Notes: a model not told the origin generated them from the sequence alone. Counted from the first letter of the stretch, positions 1 to 8,905 are shown. The stretch: DNA of 64,000 bases from JAWMQL01 sp033283165 (GCA_033283165.1 JAWMQL010000009.1:124001-188000), one strand, 5' to 3'. Translations and numbers: made by a program.

Positions 1-2
1 TG

Positions 3-1574
3 GCTGCCGTCCTTGAAGCCCGCGGCCTCAAGGTCACCCTGCTCAAGCTGGACCCCTATATCAACGTCGACCCGGGTACCATGAGCCCGTTCCAGCACGG
101 GGAGGTGTTCGTCACCGAGGACGGTGCCGAAACCGACCTGGACCTGGGTCACTACGAACGCTTTACCCACACCACCATGGGCAAGAGCAATAATTTCACC
201 ACCGGGCGGGTGTACAACACGGTGTTGAAAAAAGAGCGCCGCGGCGATTACCTGGGTGGTACCGTGCAGGTCATCCCCCACATTACCGACGAGATCAAGC
301 GGCGGGTGGTGCTCGGGGCGGACGATGCGGACGTCGCGGTGATCGAGATCGGTGGTACCGTGGGCGACATCGAGGGCCTGCCGTTCCTGGAGGCGGCCCG
401 CCAGTTGAAGGTGGAAATGGGGCCGGGCCGCGCCCTGCTGATGCACCTGACCCTGGTGCCGTATATCGCCACCGCCGGTGAGATCAAGACCAAACCCACC
501 CAGCACTCGGTGAAAGAACTGCGTTCCATCGGCCTGCAGCCGGATATCCTGTTGTGTCGCTGCTCGGTGGAGATCGAGGAAAGCGCGCGCAAGAAGATTT
601 CCCTGTTTACCAACGTGGAGGAACGCGCGGTTATCCCCTTGCTGGATGCCGATTCCATTTACAGCATACCGCGCATGCTGCACGGGCAGGGCCTGGACAA
701 TTTTGTGCTGGAGCGATTCAACCTGGACTGCCCGCCGGCGGACCTCAGTGAGTGGGACGAGGTGGTCAGGCGCGAATCATCGCCGCCGCGTGGGACCGTG
801 CGGGTGGCGATGGTGGGCAAGTACATGGACCTGCTGGACGCCTACAAGTCGCTCAACGAGGCGCTGCAGCACGCCGGCCTGCAAACCCTGACCGAGGTAA
901 AGGTTGACTATATAGACGCCGAGGACATCGAACGCGACGGCACCGGCGTACTCGAAGGCGTCGATGCCATACTGGTTCCGGGCGGCTTCGGCGACCGCGG
1001 CATCGAAGGCAAGATAGCCGCAGTGCGCTTCGCGCGGGAACACAAGGTGCCCTATCTCGGTATCTGCCTGGGCATGCACATGGCCCTGATCGAGTACGCG
1101 CGCAATGTCTGCGGCCTGGAAGGCGCGCACTCCACCGAGATGGACCGGTCCACGCCGCATCCGATCGTGGCCCTGATCACCGAATGGATGAATGCCGATG
1201 GCTCCACCGAACAACGGGATGAAAGCTCGGATCTCGGCGGCACCATGCGCCTCGGCGCCCAGCCCTGCCATCTGGACGAGGGCAGCCAGGTACGGGAAAT
1301 TTACGGGGCGGCCACGATACACGAGCGGCACCGGCATCGCTACGAGGTGAACAACAACTACCTGGACCGCCTGCGCGAGGCCGGCATGGGAATCCACGGC
1401 TGGTCCGCGGACCACTCCCTGGTGGAAATGATAGAATTGCCCGAGCACCCCTGGTTTATCGCCTGCCAGTTTCACCCGGAGTTCACCTCCCGGCCACGGG
1501 GCGGTCATCCCCTGTTCAGCAGCTATATCGAAGCCGCTTTTGCCCACGCCACGGGCGCCAGGCAGGAAGGCTGA
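3..1574 (+). CDS. pyrG: CTP synthase (glutamine-hydrolysing), 5' end cut off by the window edge
   Basis: Makes CTP from UTP, ATP and glutamine in the cytoplasm, the last step of pyrimidine nucleotide synthesis. The frame is already open at base 3 and reads LKLDPYINVDPGTM before the first in-window ATG at 81, so the true start lies left of the window and the ATG at 81 is internal. The N-terminal synthetase half carries GEVFVTEDGAETDLDLGHYE and EIGGTVGDIEG. The C-terminal class I glutamine amidotransferase half carries the nucleophile elbow GICLGMH and the His/Glu pair in FHPEF near the end. Followed 32 bp later by kdsA, the usual pyrG-kdsA-eno order of Pseudomonas-like bacteria. Identification is certain; only about 20 to 25 N-terminal residues are missing. 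Confidence 0.98.
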   Translation, partial: AAVLEARGLKVTLLKLDPYINVDPGTMSPFQHGEVFVTEDGAETDLDLGHYERFTHTTMGKSNNFTTGRVYNTVLKKERRGDYLGGTVQVIPHITDEIKRRVVLGADDADVAVIEIGGTVGDIEGLPFLEAARQLKVEMGPGRALLMHLTLVPYIATAGEIKTKPTQHSVKELRSIGLQPDILLCRCSVEIEESARKKISLFTNVEERAVIPLLDADSIYSIPRMLHGQGLDNFVLERFNLDCPPADLSEWDEVVRRESSPPRGTVRVAMVGKYMDLLDAYKSLNEALQHAGLQTLTEVKVDYIDAEDIERDGTGVLEGVDAILVPGGFGDRGIEGKIAAVRFAREHKVPYLGICLGMHMALIEYARNVCGLEGAHSTEMDRSTPHPIVALITEWMNADGSTEQRDESSDLGGTMRLGAQPCHLDEGSQVREIYGAATIHERHRHRYEVNNNYLDRLREAGMGIHGWSADHSLVEMIELPEHPWFIACQFHPEFTSRPRGGHPLFSSYIEAAFAHATGARQEG

Positions 1575-1606
1575 GACCGACAAACCGGAAGGCGGGAGGA
1601 CAGCCA

Positions 1607-2458
1607 ATGACGGATCGCACGGTTTCCCTGGGGAATATCCGGTTCAATAACGGAGCGCCCTTCGTCCTGCTCGGTGGCGTCAATGTACTCGAGAGCCGGC
1701 AGTTCGCACTGGACGTGGCCGCCCACTACGCGGAGGTCTGCGGCCGGCTGGGAATTCCCTACGTATTCAAGGCCTCCTACGACAAGGCCAACCGCTCTTC
1801 CATACATTCCTTTCGCGGTCCCGGCCTGGACGAAGGGTTGGATATACTGGCCGAGGTCAAGCGCACCCACGGGGTGCCCGTGATTACCGATGTGCATGCC
1901 CCGGAGCAGGCCGCGGCAGCGGCGACAGTCTGCGATATCATCCAGTTGCCGGCCTTCCTCGCCCGGCAGACCGACCTGGTGGCCGCCATGGCGGCCACCG
2001 GCGCGATTATCAATATCAAGAAACCCCAGTTCCTGAGTCCTTCCCAGATGCGCAACGTGGTGGACAAGTTCCACGAGTGCGGCAATGATCAATTGCTGGT
2101 GTGTGAACGCGGCAGTAACTTCGGTTACGACAACCTGGTGGTGGACATGCTGGGCTTCGGTGTCATGAAGCAGGCCTGCGACGGCGTGCCGTTGATTTTC
2201 GACGTGACCCATGCGCTGCAGTGCCGCGACCCCGGCGGTGCAGCGTCCGGCGGCCGTCGCCACCAGGTCGCCGAGCTGGCCCGGGCCGGTATGTCGGTGG
2301 GCCTGGCGGGCCTGTTCCTGGAGGCGCATCCCGATCCGGACAAGGCCCTGTGCGATGGCCCCAGCGCGCTGCCGCTGGCGCAACTGGAGCCCTTCCTGGT
2401 CCAGGTCAAGGCAGTTGACGACCTGGTCAAATCCCTGCCGCCGCTCAGTATCGACTAG
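1607..2458 (+). CDS. kdsA: 3-deoxy-8-phosphooctulonate synthase (KDO-8-P synthase)
   Basis: Condenses phosphoenolpyruvate with arabinose 5-phosphate to give KDO-8-phosphate, a precursor of the lipopolysaccharide inner core, so the cell is Gram-negative with LPS. The 283-residue product has the usual family length. Recognisable blocks are GGVNVLES near the N terminus, PYVFKASYDKANRSS, KPQFLSPSQM, and HALQCRDPGGAASGGRR followed by AHPDPDKALCDGPSALP. The Asn in GGVNVLES fits the metal-independent class (inference from family knowledge). A GGGAGGA ribosome-binding site lies about 8 bp before the ATG. It sits between pyrG and eno, co-oriented with short gaps, and is probably cotranscribed with them. 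Confidence 0.97.
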   Translation: MTDRTVSLGNIRFNNGAPFVLLGGVNVLESRQFALDVAAHYAEVCGRLGIPYVFKASYDKANRSSIHSFRGPGLDEGLDILAEVKRTHGVPVITDVHAPEQAAAAATVCDIIQLPAFLARQTDLVAAMAATGAIINIKKPQFLSPSQMRNVVDKFHECGNDQLLVCERGSNFGYDNLVVDMLGFGVMKQACDGVPLIFDVTHALQCRDPGGAASGGRRHQVAELARAGMSVGLAGLFLEAHPDPDKALCDGPSALPLAQLEPFLVQVKAVDDLVKSLPPLSID

Positions 2459-2488
2459 ATTCAAACTGCGAAACACGGAGTAAATCCC

Positions 2489-3772
2489 ATGAGTAATATC
2501 GCCAACGTACAGGCCTTCGAGGTCATGGACTCGCGCGGCAACCCCACTGTCATGGCGGAGGTGACCCTGGAGTCCGGTGAGGTAGGCAGCGCCTGTGCGC
2601 CCTCCGGCGCCTCTACCGGTTCCCGCGAGGCACTGGAACTGCGCGACGGCGACAGCAGCCGCTACCTGGGCAAGGGTGTGCGCAAGGCCGTGGCCAACGT
2701 CAATGGCCCCATCCGCGATCTGCTGCTGGGCGCCGATGCCGCGGCCCAGCGCGACCTGGACCAGGCCATGATCGATGCCGACGGCACCGACAACAAGGCC
2801 AACTTTGGCGCGAACGCCATTCTCGCGGTGTCGCTGGCTGCGGCCAAGGCGGCAGCACAGGGCCGCAGGATTCCCCTGTACCGGCACATAGCCGATATCA
2901 ATGGCAGCACGGAATTCAGTATGCCGGTACCGATGATGAATATTCTCAACGGCGGCGAACACGCAGACAACAACGTGGATATCCAGGAGTTCATGGTGCA
3001 GCCGGTGGCGGCACCGACCTTCGCCGAAGCCCTGCGCGCCGGCGCGGAGATTTTTCACAACCTGAAAAAAGTCCTGTCCGGCCGCGGACTCAGTACCGCG
3101 GTGGGGGATGAGGGCGGCTTCGCCCCGAACCTGCCCTCCAACGAAGCGGCCCTGGAAGCCATCGCCGAGGCGGTGGAAAAGGCCGGCTACAAGCTGGGTA
3201 GCGAAATCACCCTGGCGCTGGACTGCGCCGCTTCGGAATTCTACCGCGACGGGGTCTACGACCTGGCCGGCGAGGGCAAGCAATTCAGTTCCGATGCATT
3301 CACCGACTATCTCGCCGACCTGGCGGCCAGCCATCCCATCATCTCCATCGAGGACGGCCTGGATGAATCCGACTGGGATGGCTGGAAGCTGCTAACCGAC
3401 AAGATCGGCGACAAGGTGCAGTTGGTGGGCGATGACCTGTTCGTGACCAACACCCGCATCCTGAAGGAGGGCATCGAGAAGGGGGTCGCCAATTCCATCC
3501 TGATCAAGTTCAACCAGATCGGCAGCCTGTCCGAGACCCTCGATGCGATAGCCATGGCCAAGGGCGCGGGTTATACCGCGGTCATCTCCCATCGTTCGGG
3601 AGAAACCGAAGACGCCACCATCGCCGACCTGGCGGTGGCCACGGCCGCCGGCCAGATCAAGACCGGCTCACTGTGCCGTTCGGATCGGGTCGCCAAGTAC
3701 AACCGCCTGCTGCGCATCGAGGCGGAGCTGGGCCAGGCCGCACCCTACCGTGGGCTGGCCGAGTTCCGCTAG
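2489..3772 (+). CDS. eno: Enolase (phosphopyruvate hydratase)
   Basis: Interconverts 2-phosphoglycerate and phosphoenolpyruvate in glycolysis; in many bacteria it is also a degradosome component. The 427-residue product starts with the typical MSNIANVQAFEVMDSRGNPT, has SGASTGSREALELRD, the metal/substrate region ISIEDGLDESDWDG, VGDDLFVTN, ILIKFNQIGS and the signature SHRSGETED, and ends GLAEFR. Length and motifs are all normal. It follows kdsA by 30 bp and precedes ftsB by 5 bp, so PEP production lies next to a PEP-using LPS enzyme, the standard gammaproteobacterial arrangement. Confidence 0.98.
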   Translation: MSNIANVQAFEVMDSRGNPTVMAEVTLESGEVGSACAPSGASTGSREALELRDGDSSRYLGKGVRKAVANVNGPIRDLLLGADAAAQRDLDQAMIDADGTDNKANFGANAILAVSLAAAKAAAQGRRIPLYRHIADINGSTEFSMPVPMMNILNGGEHADNNVDIQEFMVQPVAAPTFAEALRAGAEIFHNLKKVLSGRGLSTAVGDEGGFAPNLPSNEAALEAIAEAVEKAGYKLGSEITLALDCAASEFYRDGVYDLAGEGKQFSSDAFTDYLADLAASHPIISIEDGLDESDWDGWKLLTDKIGDKVQLVGDDLFVTNTRILKEGIEKGVANSILIKFNQIGSLSETLDAIAMAKGAGYTAVISHRSGETEDATIADLAVATAAGQIKTGSLCRSDRVAKYNRLLRIEAELGQAAPYRGLAEFR

Positions 3773-3777
3773 CCGCC

Positions 3778-4077
3778 ATGCGCTACCTGCTGCTCGCCCT
3801 GTTGGTCCTGCTGGGAGTGCTGCAGTACCGGCTCTGGTTTGCCGAGGGCAGCCTGGCTGAGCGCACCCGGCTGGAGCAGCAGATCGCCGAGCAGAAAGAG
3901 ATCAACCGAGGCCTGCGCGAGCGCAATGCCGTGCTCGAACGCGAGGTGCTGGAGCTGCAAAGCGGCAACGAGGTGGTGGAGGAGCGGGCCCGGGAACAGT
4001 TGGGCCTGGTGCGCGAGGGTGAGGTTTTCTACCAGTTCACCGAGGAGCCGGGCCCCAGTGGAAAAACCGGGCGATGA
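3778..4077 (+). CDS. ftsB: Cell division protein FtsB
   Basis: Small bitopic septum protein that forms the FtsQ-FtsL-FtsB divisome complex. The ATG at 3778 gives 99 residues; an in-frame upstream extension lies inside eno and is rejected because this start puts the membrane segment at the N terminus. Residues 2-20 (RYLLLALLVLLGVLQYRLWF region) form one transmembrane helix. They are followed by a Glu/Arg-rich coiled coil (about 27-65, EQQIAEQKEINRGLRERN and VLEREVLELQ) and the conserved EERAREQLGLVREGEVFYQ block. It overlaps ispD by 4 nt (ATGA), implying translational coupling. The eno-ftsB-ispD order is the known one. Confidence 0.95.
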   Translation: MRYLLLALLVLLGVLQYRLWFAEGSLAERTRLEQQIAEQKEINRGLRERNAVLEREVLELQSGNEVVEERAREQLGLVREGEVFYQFTEEPGPSGKTGR

Positions 4078-4802
4078 CTGATCCCGCCATACGGTGCTGG
4101 GGGGTGGTTCCCGCGGCCGGGATCGGCAGCCGCATGGGGGGTGGCATCCCCAAGCAGTACCTGGAAATTGCCGGTACCTCGCTGATCGAGTACAGCCTGG
4201 GTGTATTACTGGCCTGTGACTGGATCGAGGCGGTGGCAGTAGCCCTGCACCCGGAGGATCGCTGGGCGCCGGGCAGCCACTGGCTGGACGACCGGCGGGT
4301 GCTGCCGGTGCAGGGCGGCGAGGCGCGCATGGATTCGGTGCTGGCCGGCCTGCGCGCCCTGGGTACCCTGGCCGGCTCCGGAGACTGGGTGCTGGTGCAC
4401 GATGCGGCCCGCCCCTGCGTGCAGGTGCAGGAGGTGCAGGCGCTGCGGGAACGGGTGCTGGCCACCGGCGTGGGGGGGATTCTCGCGGCGCCCATGGTGG
4501 ATACGGTCAAGCGCGCCGACGCGGCGGGCCGGGTACTGGAGACACTGGACCGGGACAGTCTGTGGCGCGCCCAGACACCACAAATGTTTCCACTGGCGGC
4601 ACTGACCGCGGCGCTCGGTGAGGCCGCCGACCAGGGGCTGGTCATGACCGACGAGGCGGCGGCCATGGAGTGGGCCGGTCACCCCGTGCAGCTGGTGGCG
4701 GGGTCGCAGGGCAATATCAAGGTAACCCTGCCCGAGGACCTGGAAATGGCGCAGTGGCTGCTGGATCGCCAGCTCAACCGTGAATCCGGGGGAGGTCCTT
4801 GA
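4074..4802 (+). CDS. ispD: 2-C-methyl-D-erythritol 4-phosphate cytidylyltransferase
   Basis: Transfers CMP from CTP to methylerythritol phosphate in the MEP isoprenoid pathway. The 242-residue product has the nucleotide-binding N terminus VVPAAGIGSRMGGGIPKQYL, the EARMDSVLAGL segment, VLVHDAARPCV, the TVKRAD block, and WRAQTPQMFP, followed by TDEAAAMEW and GSQGNIKVTLPEDL, all diagnostic for IspD. It begins inside the end of ftsB and ends in a TGATG overlap with ispF, so ftsB, ispD and ispF are translated from one message. The CTP it uses comes from the pyrG product upstream. Confidence 0.97.
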   Translation: MTDPAIRCWGVVPAAGIGSRMGGGIPKQYLEIAGTSLIEYSLGVLLACDWIEAVAVALHPEDRWAPGSHWLDDRRVLPVQGGEARMDSVLAGLRALGTLAGSGDWVLVHDAARPCVQVQEVQALRERVLATGVGGILAAPMVDTVKRADAAGRVLETLDRDSLWRAQTPQMFPLAALTAALGEAADQGLVMTDEAAAMEWAGHPVQLVAGSQGNIKVTLPEDLEMAQWLLDRQLNRESGGGP

Positions 4803-5281
4803 TGCGAATCGGCCATGGCTTCGATGTTCATCGTTTCGGTGACGGTGACAGTGTGACCCTGGGCGGGGTGGTCATTCCCCACGACCGGGGCCTGCTGGCC
4901 CACTCTGACGGTGACGTGCTGATCCACGCCGCCTGTGACGCGCTGCTGGGGGCCGCCGCGCTGGGCGACATCGGCCACCACTTTCCCGACACGGACCCGG
5001 CCAACGAGAATATCGACAGTCGCCTGCTGCTGGAGCGCGTTGCCGAACTGCTGCGGGTCGAAGGTTGGTACGTGGTGAACCTGGACGCGACGCTCGTGGC
5101 AGAGGCGCCGAAAATGGCGCCCCATATCGAGTCCATGCGCAGCAACCTGGCGAACGACCTTAACCTGGAGCGAGGCCAGGTCAACATCAAGGCGACCACC
5201 ACCGAGGGCCTCGGCTTTTGCGGCCGCGGCGAGGGCATTGCCGCCCACGCGGTGGTCCTGCTGGCCATGCTGCAGGAATGA
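4802..5281 (+). CDS. ispF: 2-C-methyl-D-erythritol 2,4-cyclodiphosphate synthase
   Basis: Cyclises CDP-methylerythritol 2-phosphate with release of CMP in the MEP pathway. The ATG at 4802 overlaps the ispD stop by one base and gives 159 residues, the normal length; a TTG one codon upstream is possible but less likely. The metal ligands are visible as Asp8 and His10 (GFDVHRFG) and His42 (IHAACDAL). The substrate blocks HSDGDVL, GDIGHHFPDTDP, DATLVAEAPKM and IKATTTEGLGFCGRGEG are intact. The stop overlaps the truD start (ATGA). Confidence 0.97.
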   Translation: MRIGHGFDVHRFGDGDSVTLGGVVIPHDRGLLAHSDGDVLIHAACDALLGAAALGDIGHHFPDTDPANENIDSRLLLERVAELLRVEGWYVVNLDATLVAEAPKMAPHIESMRSNLANDLNLERGQVNIKATTTEGLGFCGRGEGIAAHAVVLLAMLQE

Positions 5282-6330
5282 GTGAAGGCCTGCCCCGGGC
5301 CTGGGGTGAGTTGCCGGCCATTGCCAGACTGCGCGCTCACCCCGGGGATTTCGTGGTGGATGAGGTGCTCGGCTTCGAACCCGAGGGGAGCGGTGAGCAC
5401 GTCTTCCTGCAACTGCGCAAGACCGGCCTGAACACCGGGGATCTGGCGCAGCGGCTCTCTGAGCTCAGCGGTATTTCCCTGCGTGACATCGGTTTCTGCG
5501 GTCTCAAGGACCGGCAGGCGGTGACCAGCCAGTGGTTCAGCGTGCGCATGGCCGGGCGGGATGAACCCGACTGGCAACGCCTTGAAGGCATGGGTGACAT
5601 ACGCCTGCTGCAACGTGCCCGACACCGCCGCAAACTGAAACGCGGCGTGCACCGGGGCAACCGCTTCTCCCTGCGCTTGCGCGATATCAGCGGCGACAGG
5701 TCCGCGCTGGAGAAGCGGCTGCAACGGGTCGCCGGGGAGGGGGTGCCGAACTATTTCGGAGAGCAGCGCTTTGGTCGCGGTGATGGCAATCTGGACGGGG
5801 CCCGGCGCTGGATGGTCCGTGGCGGGCGCCTGTCCCGCAGTAAACGATCGCTTTACCTGTCTGCCTTGCGCGCCATGTTGTTCAATACCCTGCTCGCCGA
5901 GCGGGTCAGGACTGGCTGCTGGAACCGCGTGCTCGGGGGGGATATGTGCATCCTGCAGGGCAGTCGCAGCCAGTTTGCCTGTGAACACCTGGAGCCCGAT
6001 ATCGAGCGACGGGCGCGAGAGGGCGACCTGCACCCGGCGCTGCCCCTGTGGGGGCGTGGTGCGATGAAGGCCGCCGAGGCGCTGCAGGCGCAGTGGCAGG
6101 CCCTGCTGGCCGACGAGCTTGACGTGTGCCGGTTCCTGGAGGAAAAGGGGCTGGAACTTGCCTGGCGGCCCTGCCGTGTGTTGCCGGATGACTTTTCCTG
6201 GGAGTTTTGTGATGATGGCGCCCTGCAGCTGGAATTTGGCCTGCCCAGGGGCAGTTACGCCACCGCCTTGGTGGCAGAACTGGTGCAGTACCGGCAAGGG
6301 GACACGGGGAGTGATAACGGCAGTGAATAA
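5278..6330 (+). CDS. truD: tRNA pseudouridine(13) synthase TruD
   Basis: Converts uridine 13 of certain tRNAs to pseudouridine. The ATG at 5278 overlaps the ispF stop by 4 nt and gives 350 residues; a longer in-frame reading from 5218 lies inside ispF and is rejected. Visible are the N-terminal AHPGDFVVDEVLGF, the catalytic motif GFCGLKDRQAVTSQWFS with the nucleophile Asp at residue 78, RGNRFSLRLRD, and VPNYFGEQRFGR. In many gammaproteobacteria surE follows truD; here pcm follows directly. Confidence 0.95.
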   Translation: MSEGLPRAWGELPAIARLRAHPGDFVVDEVLGFEPEGSGEHVFLQLRKTGLNTGDLAQRLSELSGISLRDIGFCGLKDRQAVTSQWFSVRMAGRDEPDWQRLEGMGDIRLLQRARHRRKLKRGVHRGNRFSLRLRDISGDRSALEKRLQRVAGEGVPNYFGEQRFGRGDGNLDGARRWMVRGGRLSRSKRSLYLSALRAMLFNTLLAERVRTGCWNRVLGGDMCILQGSRSQFACEHLEPDIERRAREGDLHPALPLWGRGAMKAAEALQAQWQALLADELDVCRFLEEKGLELAWRPCRVLPDDFSWEFCDDGALQLEFGLPRGSYATALVAELVQYRQGDTGSDNGSE

Positions 6331-6352
6331 TGTCGATCTCAAGGGTATTGGC

Positions 6353-6988
6353 ATGACCTCGCAGCGTACGCGCGAGCGGCTGATTCAGCGCCTGATAGCG
6401 CAGGGCATCGCCGATCCGGGGGTGCTGGAAGTGATGCGCACCACACCGCGCCACCTGTTCCTGGATGAGGCCATGGCCCACCGGGCCTACGAGGACACCG
6501 CGCTGCCCATCGGTTTCAACCAGACCCTGTCCCAACCCTATATCGTCGCGCGCATGACGGAACTGCTGCTGGCCGGCGGCCCCCTGGAACGGGTACTGGA
6601 AATAGGCACCGGCTCGGGATACCAGACCGCGGTGCTGGCGCAACTGGTTGACGAAGTCTATTCGGTGGAGCGTATCAAGCCCCTGCTGGACAAGGCCCGA
6701 CGGCGCTTCCGCCGGCTCAAGCTGCGCAATATCCAGGCCCAGCATGGCGACGGCGGCATGGGGTGGCCGGAGCGAGGCCCCTTCGACGGTATTCTGTCCA
6801 CCGCGGCGCCCGAACAGATTCCGGCGGAACTGCTGCAGCAACTGGCGCCGGGAGGCCGACTGGTGATTCCCGTCGGAGCCGGCGAACAGCAATTGCAGGT
6901 GGTGATCCGCGACGCCGACGGACTGATTACCGAGGTGGTCGAGGCGGTGCGTTTCGTGCCCCTGCGACCGGGCACCGTGCGCGCCTGA
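6353..6988 (+). CDS. pcm: Protein-L-isoaspartate O-methyltransferase
   Basis: Methylates L-isoaspartyl residues of aged proteins with SAM so they can revert to aspartate. The ATG at 6353 gives 211 residues beginning MTSQRTRERLIQRL, which matches the start I remember for Pseudomonas Pcm. GTG codons at 6311 and 6323 could add 14 or 10 residues, the first overlapping truD, and are less likely. Motifs: ALPIGFNQTLSQPYIVARM, the SAM-binding EIGTGSGYQTAVLAQL, SVERI, HGDGGMGWPERGPFDGI, and VRFVPLRPG at the end. The stop forms a TGATG overlap with the DUF368 gene. The usual partner surE is absent from its expected place. Confidence 0.95.
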   Translation: MTSQRTRERLIQRLIAQGIADPGVLEVMRTTPRHLFLDEAMAHRAYEDTALPIGFNQTLSQPYIVARMTELLLAGGPLERVLEIGTGSGYQTAVLAQLVDEVYSVERIKPLLDKARRRFRRLKLRNIQAQHGDGGMGWPERGPFDGILSTAAPEQIPAELLQQLAPGGRLVIPVGAGEQQLQVVIRDADGLITEVVEAVRFVPLRPGTVRA

Positions 6989-7923
6989 TGGGCAGCCTCG
7001 GAATTTTCCTGCGCGGCCTGCTCATGGGAGCGGCTGACATCGTGCCGGGGGTCTCCGGCGGAACCATGGCGTTTATCACCGGCATCTACGATCGGCTGCT
7101 GGCCAGTATCCGGGCATTTGACCTGCATTGCCTGCGGCTGGCGCTGAAGGGGGACCTGCGCGGCTGCTGGGAACACGTGGATGGCGCGTTCCTGCTCGCC
7201 CTGCTGGCCGGTATCGGTACCAGCATCCTGTCGCTGGCGCGGCTCATCTCCTGGATTCTGGAGCACCACCCGGTGCCCCTGTGGGCCTTTTTCTTCGGCC
7301 TGATCCTGGCCTCGGCGCTGGCGCTGGTGCGACATGTCCAGGGTTGGACAGCGGGCCGGGCACTGGCGCTCGTGCTGGGTACTGCCGTCGCGCTGTACAT
7401 CGGCCTGTCGCCGGTGATCGGGTTGGATTTCGGGCTCGCGGGCGTGTTTCTGTCGGGATTCATCGCGATTTGCGCCATGATACTGCCGGGTATTTCCGGC
7501 AGTTTCATCCTGGTATTGCTGGGCATGTACGGCACCGTGCTGACCGCGGTCAAGGGGCTGGATATCGGCTTCCTGCTGGTGTTCGCGCTGGGTGCCGCCA
7601 GTGGCCTCATCTGCTTTTCGCGCCTGTTGCACTGGCTGCTGCAACGCTACCACGAGGCGACCATGGCCCTGCTCACCGGGTTTCTGGCCGGGTCCCTCGT
7701 GGTGGTCTGGCCGTGGAAACAGACCCTGGACTGGATCGTGGACCGGCACGGGGAACTGCGCCCCGCCCAGCAGGTCCCGGTCAGCCCCACCGAGTACCTG
7801 GTCGCGACCGGCCAGGAGCCGGCCACGGCGTTGTGTCTCGCGCTCATGGTCGTCGGCTTCGCCCTGGTATGGCTGGTCGACCGGCGCTGGGGCCAGCATC
7901 CGGAGAAAGCGGCCGCCGGCTGA
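6988..7923 (+). CDS. DUF368 family polytopic membrane protein
   Basis: The 311-residue integral membrane protein begins with the DUF368 hallmark RGLLMGAADIVPGVSGGTMAFITGIYDRLL and repeats a related element, MILPGISGSFILVLLGMYG, near residue 170, an internal duplication. About eight hydrophobic segments are evident. DUF368 proteins (PopT in some literature) have been linked to undecaprenyl-phosphate recycling together with DedA proteins; applying that role here is inference. It starts in a one-base overlap with the pcm stop and lies just upstream of nlpD, so it appears inserted between two genes that are normally adjacent. If the lipid-carrier role holds, it fits with its envelope neighbours FtsB, KdsA and NlpD. 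Confidence 0.88.
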   Translation: MGSLGIFLRGLLMGAADIVPGVSGGTMAFITGIYDRLLASIRAFDLHCLRLALKGDLRGCWEHVDGAFLLALLAGIGTSILSLARLISWILEHHPVPLWAFFFGLILASALALVRHVQGWTAGRALALVLGTAVALYIGLSPVIGLDFGLAGVFLSGFIAICAMILPGISGSFILVLLGMYGTVLTAVKGLDIGFLLVFALGAASGLICFSRLLHWLLQRYHEATMALLTGFLAGSLVVVWPWKQTLDWIVDRHGELRPAQQVPVSPTEYLVATGQEPATALCLALMVVGFALVWLVDRRWGQHPEKAAAG

Positions 7924-7939
7924 GGGCCGGGGTGCTGTC

Positions 7940-8746
7940 ATGGTGCACGCGCGCTGGGGGCTATCGGGACTGGGCCTGGCGCTCTGTCTTGCCGCAGCCT
8001 GCGGGCACAAGCCGCAGGCGCCGGTCGAGGATCGCTATCAGCGCAGCAGCCCGGCGGCCCGCAGCTACCAGGTGCAACGGGGCGACACCCTGTACTCCAT
8101 CGCGTTCCGCTACGGGCTCGATTACCGCCGGGTCGCCGCGGCGAATCGAATCCCGGCTCCCTACACCATCTATCCCGGGCAGTACATCACGCTCAGCGAG
8201 GCCAGTTTGCAGCCGCCCCCGACCGCGGCGGCAACGCCGGGGCCGACAACGGGTGCTGGTGCCGCGACCCGGCCGACTGCACCGTCCCAGGCAAAAAAAT
8301 CACCGCCTGTCACCAAATCGTCATCTGGCCCGGCTACAACTACAGCTGATCCCGGGACGGTTGGCAGTGCCAGCCAGCCCGTGTCAAGCTGGCGCTGGCC
8401 GGCCCGCGGCCGGGTCATCCGCGGGTATTCCAGCAGCGTGCACAAGGGTATAGATATCGAGGGCAGGCGTGGCGACCCGGTGCTCGCCGCGGCATCGGGT
8501 CGGGTGGTGTACGCGGGCAACGGGATCGTCGGTCTGGGAGAACTGCTGATCATCAAGCACAACGACATCTACCTCAGTGCCTACGGCCACAATGACCGCC
8601 TGCTGGTGGCCGAGGGGGAGGTGGTGCAGGCCGGGCAGAAGATTGCGCTGCAGGGAAGCTCGGGCACGGACCGGGTCAAACTGCACCTGGAAATCCGCCG
8701 GGAGGGCAAGCCCATCGACCCGAAAAAGGTATTGCCCCGGCGCTGA
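7940..8746 (+). CDS. nlpD: NlpD-type lipoprotein: LysM plus degenerate LytM (M23) domain, amidase activator
   Basis: Outer-membrane lipoprotein that activates septal N-acetylmuramoyl-L-alanine amidases. The ATG at 7940 gives 268 residues with a signal peptide ending in the lipobox LAAAC (lipidated Cys21). A LysM domain follows (about 42-85, YQVQRGDTLYSIAFRYGL), then a Pro/Thr/Ser/Ala-rich linker (about 86-150), then a LytM domain (about 151-262). HKGID (His168, Asp172) is retained, but the second motif reads VKLHLE, with Lys247 where an active peptidase has the first His of HxH. That predicts a non-catalytic regulator, as for E. coli NlpD. It lies immediately upstream of rpoS, the classical nlpD-rpoS pair; rpoS promoters often lie inside nlpD, but I could not pin one down. 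Confidence 0.93.
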   Translation: MVHARWGLSGLGLALCLAAACGHKPQAPVEDRYQRSSPAARSYQVQRGDTLYSIAFRYGLDYRRVAAANRIPAPYTIYPGQYITLSEASLQPPPTAAATPGPTTGAGAATRPTAPSQAKKSPPVTKSSSGPATTTADPGTVGSASQPVSSWRWPARGRVIRGYSSSVHKGIDIEGRRGDPVLAAASGRVVYAGNGIVGLGELLIIKHNDIYLSAYGHNDRLLVAEGEVVQAGQKIALQGSSGTDRVKLHLEIRREGKPIDPKKVLPRR

Positions 8747-8905
8747 TCACGAGCGGGGAAGCAAATAAATCAGGCGAGAAATACCATGGTCATCACTAAC
8801 TTAAAACCAACTTCCATTTCTTGTGTTTTAAATAGCCCGGCGTTAATCTGGGCGGCCCGGCCTGAAATGCACTCACATGCAGTCTAACAACAATGAGGTG
8901 TAGCC

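Noticed and set aside
1523..3334. A 603-residue open frame on the minus strand opposite kdsA and eno
   Set aside because: Antisense shadow; kdsA and eno are unmistakable on the plus strand.
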